A stretch of 64,000 nucleotides of DNA. It comes from Hericium rajendrae (lineage: Eukaryota; Basidiomycota; Agaricomycetes; Russulales; Hericiaceae). The position numbers and the translations under genes are program-made. The notes under the pieces were generated by a model. The model was not told the DNA's origin, searched no databases, and saw only the letters and a list, made by a program, of their open reading frames with translations. Below, piece after piece: positions 55,723 to 64,000 of this stretch. The stretch's first letter is position 1. Each line of letters opens with the position of its first letter. Where the stretch lies: contig CM065882.1 in the NCBI GenBank assembly GCA_033439255.1, forward strand, positions 744,001 through 808,000, given 5' to 3'.

Positions 55723-56925
55723 TCATGCGTTTGGTTCCCAAGCTACCACCAATGCTTGTGCACCCACTGCGGCCGCATCGTCGATGACCTCCACATAGCG
55801 GAAGACATGGCCCTTTTCCTTCAGCGCGTCGAGAACGAGCGTGCGATATTTGTCTATGCTCACAACCGAGCCGCCGAAGGAGATGATCGAATCGGCGGCA
55901 GCGACGCGACGGGGCGATGGCTATAAGTGTGGATGAGACCTCGTCCGGCGAGACGTGAGGAGACGTACCTCAGAGTCGGGCGCATTCAGGACCGTCACGA
56001 TCTGCGCGGCCAGCTTCTCGGCACAATCGCGCAGAACCTGCAGCGCCAGCGGATCGCCATCTTCGAACGCCGCCGCGAACACGACGGGGCTGAGCGACGA
56101 GAGCCGCTTCTCGCGCGCGTCCGCCGCTGGGTCGTAGACCGCCTCTGCCACAACGGCATCGCACTTCTTCTCTCCATTCGTCTCCTTGGCCTTGACATCC
56201 TCCGCCTTCACGGGATCGGGCAGGTGCACGACTGCGAGCAGATCGAGGACATCGCCGACGCCGAAGCGCTTGAGCACGCGCTCGCGCAGGCCCTTGCCCT
56301 CGTGCGCGCGCGGGACCCCCGCGGACTCGGCATCGCGCTCGGCGAGCAGAGTGCGGAGGGCAGTGCGCCCGACGTCGAAGCCGCCGCCCTCGTCGCCGAG
56401 GATCCATCCCCACCCGCCCGTGCGCGCCAGCTCCTGCAGCGCGGCGCCGTCCTCGCGGAAGGCAGTGACGTTGCTGCCCGTCCCGCCGATGCAGCCGACG
56501 CCGGTGTGCACGTCCTTGCGGAGGCGCAGGGGCGCGCCGAGCAGGTGCACGTCGTTCGTGATGCTGAGGCGCGGGCCGGGCGGGACGGCGAGAAGCGCGG
56601 CGAGCGCGGGCGTGATCGTCGCGATGTCGACGGGGGAATCGACGCCTGAGATTGCGAGCCAGGCCGCGCCGATGGTGAATGCGGGCGTGCTGTCGGTGGC
56701 CGGGAGGGCGAGCGGGGTGGATGGGGGAAGCCCGAGCGCTTCGGCGAGGACGAGCCCGGCGGCGAGGCTGACTGCTGCGACAAAGTTTTCGAGGCCGAGG
56801 TAGGCGTAGTTGGATGGGCCGGCGCGGGCACGCGCGAGGATCGCTCCGGTGGAAGAAGCGAGGACGGCAGCGGTCTTGGTGCCGCCGCAATCGATGCAGA
56901 GATAGAACGTCGGCGGGGAGGACAT
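55723..56925 (-). CDS. N-acetylglucosamine kinase (BadF/BadG ATPase-type sugar kinase)
   Basis: Phosphorylates GlcNAc at O6 with ATP in the cytosol, the first step of GlcNAc use and chitin-derived sugar salvage. Two exons (55969-56925, 55723-55920), 384 residues; I use the ATG at 56925. The N-terminal ATPase motif CIDCGGTKTAAVLA, the sugar/phosphate loop GCIGGTGSN, and the hallmark WGWILGDEGGGFDVG are all present, and a second glycine motif SIISFGGSVV comes after the intron. A charged insertion (KAEDVKAKETNGEKK) sits in the middle. The gene lies between two head-to-head-arranged tRNA-Ala copies. Confidence 0.9.
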
Positions 56926-57277
56926 CGCGGGCAACGATTGGAATCAAACGCGTATGTCGTGTACGATCGCAGGGAGGAACCCTTTATAGTCTATACAAAT
57001 TGATAAGTAAGGTACAACATTAAACTAACTTATCTGCGACGAGCTCGAGGGAGCACACGTCGCGGGCGTCGGAGACGATGAGGACCATGTGGTACTCGAC
57101 GCCGCCAGCAAACAGTTCGCGACCACGTACCGATTGTCCCACGCGCTGCACCTCGATGCGATGCAGCTTTTCAGCATGCAATGGACGCAAGCGCTCTGTG
57201 CGATCACACGACGAGGGGCAAGAAGAAACAGAGAGCCCAAAAAGAAAAGAAAAAGAAAAGTTCATCGTGTACTTCAT

Positions 57278-57365
57278 TGGACATATCCGGAATTGAACCG
57301 GACACCTCTCGCAAGTGCTTCAAACATGCTAAGCGAGCGTGATAAACCAACTACACCATATGCCC
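57278..57365 (-). tRNA. tRNA-Ala (anticodon AGC) with a 13-nt intron
   Basis: Inverted copy of the tRNA at 55.35 kb; the mature parts are identical by eye, and the intron differs at a few bases (tgtttgaagcact). G3-U70 present. Confidence 0.95.
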
Positions 57366-57959
57366 ATGTGTCCCTTTCTATGGGTTCACCTATTGTAGAG
57401 TAGAAGATCGACTGTCATCTTCTTCCGTCTGCTTAAGGAGACTACACGCTATGTACCTGCTTTAGAAATGAACATTTGACGATTAAGCTCAGTTGTAAAT
57501 GGGGATGTGGTACCTGAAAAGGCCATGTAGCCATCGAGGCCGATGCATGAATATTCATGTACATATAGAGAGAGCATTTGGGCAAAAGAGACCGGGCTCA
57601 TCTCAGTCGTAGACGGCAAGACAGAATGACGAGGGAGGCAAACCAATGCATGATGTAGCATTTATAGAAGAGAGCGGGAGACAGACGATGAATGGCTAAG
57701 ATAGATGCAGGTCAAATTGGCACGAGAATCCTATCTTCCGGTGGTTGTCGGAACAGCGTGTACTTTATTATAACAATGAGCTTGTCCGTGAAACTATTCA
57801 GCACTGAGCACCGTTATTTAAGACACGCCATCTGCGCACAGCGCGGTCCAACACATCGTCGACAGCTATATCATGACAGTATTGTAATAACCTGCATCCT
57901 AAAAATACATACACTGCAATAACGAGACCTCGAAACGCGAACGCCCACCCGCGGCGCAA
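57366..57959. other. Intergenic, no gene seen
   Basis: 590 bp between tRNA-Ala and the 3' end of the MFS gene. Nothing recognised. Confidence 0.4.
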
Positions 57960-60510
57960 TCAATACAAGTACCGGAACCCCCGTTTCCGCTCGATGGCCT
58001 CTTCAACAGAGATGCCCTCCAGCCGCGCGGCTTCCTCGATGCGCTCGCGGTTCGCGCCCTCGAACGCGCCGACCTCAGCCTTGTCGAGTTGCTTGTTCTC
58101 ATATATGAGCATGCAGCGTATGACTGCAAAGCGCATGTCAGCTTGCGCGAGATACAAAAGAGAGAGAACGCACTAAAGGCGAGCGAGATGGCAATGGCGA
58201 GGCCCCCGATGCCGATGTACATCGACGGATGGTAGTCCGGGCCCCAGGCCGCCTTCCATGTGAAGGAGCCGATCCTGCCGTAGGAGTATGCGTTAGACGA
58301 TACAAAGCTAGGGACGGCCATGACTTACAAGTTTCCGATGTTGCCGAAGCCGTTGACGATGCCAATTGCAGCGGAGCGTTTCGCGGGTGGACGCGGGATG
58401 GCATTCGACACCCAGACGAGGGTCAGAGCAAACCCTAAGCGGCAGTCAGGATCAATGATCGCGACGCAGGGGGCTGCTGGGCGGACCTGCGTATCCGCTG
58501 GCCATGAGGAACATCGCGACGTAGCGACCGCCGACAGACATTGTTGTGACGCCGATGATGTTGGCGATGATGACGCCCCACCACCAAGATGTGATGTGGA
58601 AGAAGCGTTCGCCGGTCCTGTCTGTAAAGACCAGGAATATATATAAGCACCGTTAACTTGTATTGAGGGCATGATACAACTTACCAGCACTCCATGCGTT
58701 GACACAAGTGACAATGGTGGCGAAGATCCACGGAGGGCTGCGAGTCAATGGGATGAGACAAGATGAACTGTTTTCCAACAGCTTCAACTCACGCAGCCAA
58801 GAGCAAGCTAATCGTTGTGCTGAAACCAAGCGTTGCTGTCAACGTCGGGAAGAAGTTGACGAAGCTCAGACCGAGCAGCTGGGTGCATGATATCAGGGCG
58901 AATATAGATGTCTTCGGGTCCTTCATGGCGAGCACAAAGCCATTCCACGGCCTGTAAGATGTTCTTGATATATGACCTTCTGGCAAGAGGACAGTTCTAC
59001 TCACGAATCAGTCGCGGTGTCCTCATCAGCCTCGCCTGCGTCCTCAGCAAGGCGAACCTGCGCGAGACGACGCTCAGCGGGACTCAACCAGCGCGTGTTA
59101 TTGGGCTACGCAGAATGGTGAGCGGCGTGCAAACCTCATAGGTCTGGCTTTAACGTACATAGTCGGGCAGCAAGTATCTAGGATGAATGCGACATAATCG
59201 GTAAGTGACCGTTATAGAAAGAAGGAACCCTAACGCACATCGTAGCGAATCCAACAACGATTGTGATAGAGCCCTGTTACAAAGTCATGCGCTTCATCAC
59301 AATGTCTCATTATCAGGATGGCGTGTAAGCTTACTTCAATATAGAACAACCTGTCAAAGTGAATCCATCAGATGATAGTGAACAAGAGGGAGCTGTAGAG
59401 ATATACCAGCGCCAGGCCCGAATACCGCGCTTCCCTTCCATGCCGCCCAGAATGCCAGCAGCCATAAGCTGTAATCCTCGACCTTAGAACGCGCAGATAG
59501 TGCGATATAGAAGGAAGAAGACGCACGCTTCCGAAGGCATTGGAGATAAGCAGACCGCCATATAGCAGGGCAGAGCGGAAGGCCAGTTCCTGTCACGCCA
59601 CCGAAGTGAGGACTCGCTCCACAAACTTCCGATGAAGAAACGTACGCGACGAGTATACCATCGAGAAAGCAGGTAGATTGCTCCCGGATAGAAGGCGGCC
59701 TAGACACGGACCTTGTTAGCTGATATACACCGAAAGAAGAGATGCTCATACCTCTGGGAGACCGATAAAGACACGACAGCAAATGATGCCAGTGAAGTTC
59801 ACCGTCACCTATAATTATACTCTGTCGGTGATCTAAAATTATGAAGCCAATCGGGGACATACGCCTGTGAGAGCACTGGTCAATCCCCAGAGGATGACAC
59901 AGATCCCTATGTACCACGATGGCCTAAGATACCATGCTCGTGAGCTGTTGATCCTAGCCAATGGAATGAATGGGAAAATTGCCGCTTAATATAGTTCAAA
60001 AGCTGAGAGAGCAGTACATCAGAATTTATCATGATAATGATGCCTCACAGCAGCGTACCATGTTTGAGGGAATTTGAGCTGGGCAGTAGGACGCGTACAA
60101 AACGGCCAGAATGACATTGTACTGGAGATCTGAACATATCCTGGTCAACGCCTCCCGCCGACATAGCAATGAAAAGCATACCAGTTAGGTGCAAATCCTG
60201 CTCCAGACCCTTCAGCCTAGCGGCAGTGACGGCGGTGCGCTGGTTCAGAGGTCAATCCAAGAAGACAGACTACACGAAGCGAAGGACGCACATCAATATA
60301 ATTCATGATGAAGATGACAATGATCGTAGGCAGGAGCCGCATGTCCAATTTGCGAACGAGCTTCTTCTCTGCCTGTGCACGTTGTTCACCGAGCAGCTCC
60401 CCATCGGTCAAGTCCGAGCGTGTTGGTGACACCCTGCGCTCGATGTGCTCGAGTGAGTTGGCATCCTTCTTGTCGTCAATGTACGTCGCATCCATGGCTG
60501 CTGTGGCCAT
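57960..60510 (-). CDS. MFS transporter, anion:cation symporter (Dal5/allantoate-permease-like) type
   Basis: Plasma-membrane carrier, probably of an organic acid or vitamin. At least twelve exons by eye. The N-terminus is hydrophilic; TM1 region LPTIIVIFIMNYID runs across an intron into RTAVTAARLKGLEQDL. Further pieces: YNVILAVLYASYCPAQIPSN, RPSWYIGICVILWGLTSALTG, GIICCRVFIGLPEAAFYPGA (with FYPGAIYLLS), FALISCTQLLGLSFVNFFP, YVAMFLMASGYAG and NGFGNIGNL. The last exon is a charged cytosolic tail ending RGFRYLY. The NYIDRTA and FYPG signatures are those of the ACS family (TC 2.A.1.14). The exact splice map of the middle is not settled. Substrate unknown. Confidence 0.85.
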
Positions 60511-62489
60511 CGAGGGGGAAGAGGGGAAGGGCAGCCGCGATCAGCGACCTGTATCCAACTTCACGTTTTGCATTTAAAGAAACCTGGAACTCCACGGATG
60601 ACCGGGAGGAACGAGGGTATATGCGCTTCTCCTTACAGCTTGTTCTCATGATCCATGGTTGGAAGCACTGGCCTTCGAACACTGTACCGAAAATGGAGGT
60701 CAGACAGACGTGCCTGTGAAACCCTTACTCTCGTCACCTGGACCCGGGAAAGACGAGGAAAAGAACAGGTCCATCAAAATGCGGGGTGTCAGATGACAAG
60801 TTAAGGCCAGTTGATTGGTTGACAACTGCGTCATGCTGCAGTAGGCGAAGGACAAAGAATGCGGGGTAAAATGCGGGGAAGCCTGCCAAGAATACATAAA
60901 CGATACCGCGGCCGGTCCGCTGAAAACTTCCTTGGAACCCTACACAGACCACGGGACATGCGTTTCATCGAGGAACTGTTCGGAAATGTGTTATCGCCAA
61001 AGTTGTAGAGTCTCCATGTAGTAGCCGAGGGCTCTGCAAGCGATGCGGTGGCAGTAGGATGACATTGATGAGGGACCATAGGTAAGTATTAGTCGAACGA
61101 CAGCAGAGGGCCAACTTGTGGGCACGCACTGTGAATAAAAATGTTGCTACGACTTGGTCAAAGCATAGTCTCGTACAAACGTTAAAACATAGTTTGAGGC
61201 CCCGGGATCGTAATCTGCAGCATGCTGAAAGCGGAGACTGATAGAATTAGCGCGCTTCGTGTCATAAGACTCCCGCATGACCACCGACTAGATCTTCACG
61301 CATTGATCACAAGAAGCGGCCTTCTGCTTTCGGAATGCTAAGGCCTTGAGGTCATTAGCCTATATGTTAAAGACAGGGGGATCTCAAAAATATCAGCGCA
61401 GGGTATGTTAGATCGGACTATAAGGCTAGTCAACGCCATAAGGCACCTCGTTCGAGAAAACGTACGTGTTCGATGTATATTCAAATATTGAAGATAGCCA
61501 AGACGCTGAGACCGATTTCCACACATATATCAGCATCGTTGGGCGCTGACAGGCGTGAGCACAGCGGAAACATGGTTTCATCAGGTTGACGTTCCTACTG
61601 ATTCCTGCTGAAGGAAGAATCAATGGTTCGGACTGGTTGTGGAAGACATAGGGTCTTAGATCTTGGAAGCTAAACTTATTCCTTGTGACCAACATATGGA
61701 ACGTGAGCGACATTACTTGTATGTAACGTCGAAAAGCTCACCGGAATTCAGCTGTCGTCGACATCTCAAGCTTAGAGCCTGAAAGGCCCAGTGCTGCGTA
61801 GTATCTGAACCCGAATGTCCCCCCAGCCCTATCCACGGGAGCTCCATGCGACCGCTGCGCGCTGCCCTCATCGATGTGCTCACGTTGCATGCATATGCGT
61901 CCTCTGTAAGGCTTGACCAATCAGTTTGGCGGAATAGGCAGCGAATGGCAGCGAGAAAAAACCGACAATTGCCATACTGAGAGGCCATACTGAGAGACGC
62001 TGTGTAAGGACAGGACACTCATAGTATCAGAGTGAAAGTGCAGAAAGAACAGATACATTCGCAACCGGCCAGGTAAAAGACTTCAAGGAGCACTTGAGAG
62101 CGCATACATGCACGTCACAGATGACACCAGCGGAACCACGGATTCAGTCCCATTCACGAATATCCGTTATGACGGAAGGTTGTAGCACACAAGCAGGCTG
62201 AAGACAGTGAACAGAGGACGTCGTAGGACCCGGAGGCGAAGGCAAGATGGTGACCGACGGCAACACAAGCGATGGCAGTCACTGTGACCGATGCGTGACC
62301 ACATTGTGACTGGACGCGACTGGACGCGTCGCGTGGGCACTCGGTATGTAGACCAGACAACAGACAACCTGTCTATGGCCCATGACAAAGCCATGAAGAG
62401 AAGTGCATTGATAGCAGCCAAATAAGAACGCCTCGTCTCTTTCCAAACAAGAAACCCCTCTTCATTTAAATCACCAATCCAGGAGAGCT
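60511..62489. other. Intergenic (2 kb), no gene seen
   Basis: It holds the MFS promoter (start at 60510) and the 3' flank of the fucosidase gene. Short open frames near 60.7-61.1 kb and 61.7-62.0 kb have no motif. Confidence 0.4.
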
Positions 62490-64000
62490 TCAAGCATACG
62501 AAACCTGAAATGCCCACGCATACTTCACCTTTCTCACCTCATCCTCCGGAACCTCAATCGTAAAGATCCGAGCCTCCGACGTCCAGTTCAACGCCGCCCC
62601 ACTCCCGCCGAGCAGCGTGACCGTGTCGCCCGGCACGATCGGCACAGGCGCGGGCGTCGAGACGGTGCCATTGGGGCGGACAAGCGCGGTGATGTAGAAC
62701 GCGTCGGGCTTCGTCGTGAAGCGGACATCGGTGAAACCTGGCGTCTGGTCGGCGGGGCTGATCCACCAGACGCGCGTGCCGTAGATCGCCTCGCCGGCGC
62801 TCTTGAGCCATTGGCCGATTTCGCGCAGAGGCTGCGTCATCTCGTCGATGACGGTGCCGTCCTCTTTCGGTCCGATGCTATGCAATACGGACCTACGGTA
62901 GGTCGGTGTGGGAGGATGGGAAAAAAGTGCTCACTCAAGTAGATAGTTTCCGCCCTTAGCGACTATGCTGTAAAGGTGAGGGTTTGTCAGTCTCCCCCCG
63001 GAAGGAAACAACAGAAAACTCACTCTACAAGCTTGGGTATGATGCCAGAGGCATTCTGATATCCATATGACGGGCTGTTTATGTGTCAAAATGACTGAAT
63101 AGCGATAAAAGACTATTGTTGACTCACGTATCCGAATTGTAACCATAGCTGAATGGATCCATGCCCTCGCTGCTCTCCCATTTCGAAGCCTGACAGAACG
63201 GTGGTCAGTGACAGTGATGGCAGAGAAGTGCAGCGACGTACAAGGACCGCGGCGTAAGTCGCATACTCCGGAGTCGTGAAATCCGTCTGGTTCGATCCGC
63301 ATCGGTCGTCTCGCACGACCTGACGCCCTTGCGAAGCGGCATAGTTGTACCAATCGCCAGCTAGTGCGTGGGCGTCAGCGATGTGTCCAGATGAAATGCC
63401 GGTGTATCAGCCTACCAATCTCAGGGAAAGCTGTCGCGTATCCGATGTCACACCTGAAAGGACCCAGGGAGTCAACAGGCGATAACCGTATTGAGGCCTA
63501 CATACACACCAGAGTATCTCAGTCTCGTAAGAGAAGAACAAAGACTCCATCTGCGGTTTTTGAACTTACGCACAATGAGCCACGCTCGAGTAGACATGCA
63601 TGGGGAAGACGACGTACTTTCTTCCAGGAAGTTGTCCTTCGGAATGTAACCAATGTAAGGGTCGCAGCATGAACCATTGAACGCGTTCAAAGCCGGATGG
63701 CCGGGGAATGAACCATGGCCGTAAGGTCCGTATGAAGGATTGAACCATTCTGTAGAGCACTAAGATTAATAGCTATTGCTACGATGAGCAGAAAATCGGC
63801 ATACCGGGCATACTGAAGTAAGTCTAGATCAAATGAAAAGCCGTTAACGTGGAAAGCGCATGTCCGAGGAATATGCTCACTCCGCGGTGTAGCTCTGGGT
63901 GACGAGTCTTCGCGCTCTGCATCAATTCTTTGACAATGTCGCGCCTGGATGTAGTAGCCTCGCATTGAGCAGCGCAGAAAAAAAGAGGGAGACAACCACA
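62490..64000 (-). CDS. Alpha-L-fucosidase, GH29 (5' part beyond the window)
   Basis: Secreted-type glycoside hydrolase that removes L-fucose. Only the C-terminal two thirds are in the window; the gene continues past 64,000 on the minus strand. Exon pieces read KTRHPELHRGV, EWFNPSYGPYGHGSFPGHP, CCDPYIGYIP, then METLF-like MESLFFSYETEILWCDIG (the WCD Asp is the GH29 nucleophile), FPEIAGDWYNYAASQGRQVV, DDRCGSNQTDFTTPEY, GGNYLLE and SIGPKEDGTVIDEM with PLREIGQWLKSAGEAIYGTR. The beta-sandwich C-terminal domain ends VKYAWAFQVSYA. Introns are about 45-70 nt. Confidence 0.88.

Noticed and set aside
60700-61079. Possible second MFS fragment upstream of the transporter
   Set aside because: A short hydrophobic frame (FLAGFPAFYPAFFVL) has no continuation or splice sites and lies in the promoter region.
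1-64000. CRISPR arrays, bacterial operons, riboswitches or rRNA
   Set aside because: None seen; spliceosomal introns and eukaryotic families make this nuclear fungal DNA.

Overview
The window is nuclear DNA from a filamentous basidiomycete, most likely an Agaricomycete. The evidence is intron-dense genes with 47-70 nt introns (GTRNGT...YAG, a few GC-AG), families typical of mushroom-forming fungi (an HNH-domain family, 4-coumarate-CoA-ligase-like enzymes, steryl-acetyl-hydrolase-like alpha/beta hydrolases, GH29 fucosidase), eukaryotic tRNA genes with short introns, and a Ty3/gypsy chromovirus. There are no operons. Gene models were spliced by eye; where exon coordinates are listed the exon lengths sum to whole codons.

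Layout. 0.2-0.9 kb: a small coiled-coil protein (-) with an ACGCGT cluster upstream. 5.0-6.2 kb: a Pcl-type cyclin (-). 6.2-13.3 kb: long stretch with no recognisable intact gene. 13.3-15.9 kb: 15-exon P-loop ATPase (-), probably mitochondrial. 16.4-18.6 kb: NAB2-like CCCH protein (-), divergent from a SAP-like protein (+, 19.2-21.2 kb). 21.5-22.8 kb: HNH-family protein (+), then tRNA-Glu(CUC) and acyl-CoA ligase 1 (-, 23.8-26.2 kb). 26.9-28.5 kb: Ser-rich unknown (-). 29.8-31.1 kb: dead alpha/beta hydrolase. 32.5-35.7 kb: odd block with a 20-bp minisatellite between AT-rich arms full of CTATAG-like words. 36.3-43.4 kb: full-length chromovirus with 423-bp LTRs and a TTTCC target duplication. 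43.7 kb: tRNA-Glu(UUC). 44.2-47.6 kb: alanyl-tRNA synthetase (+). 48.3-51.0 kb: acyl-CoA ligase 2 (+). 51.0-52.2 kb: HNH pseudogene (-). 52.3 kb: tRNA-Glu(CUC). 52.5-54.8 kb: acyl-CoA ligase 3 (-). 55.4-57.4 kb: N-acetylglucosamine kinase between two inverted tRNA-Ala(AGC) genes. 58.0-60.5 kb: MFS transporter (-). 62.5-64.0 kb: 3' part of an alpha-L-fucosidase (-) that runs off the window.

How it fits together. Three paralogous CoA ligases with shared splice sites and C-terminal -AKL/-AKL/-TKL probably activate carboxylic acids in peroxisomes. Two of them sit about 200 bp from a tRNA-Glu(CUC) with an HNH-family gene or remnant beyond, which looks like a duplicated block. The GlcNAc kinase, fucosidase and organic-anion-type MFS transporter suggest sugar and acid scavenging. 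The rest is housekeeping (AlaRS, mRNA poly(A) binding, cyclin). The most notable signals are the chromovirus's candidate -1 frameshift site and self-primer, a 10-nt microexon shared by two CoA ligases, three GC-AG introns, the tRNA/CoA-ligase duplication, and the minisatellite block.
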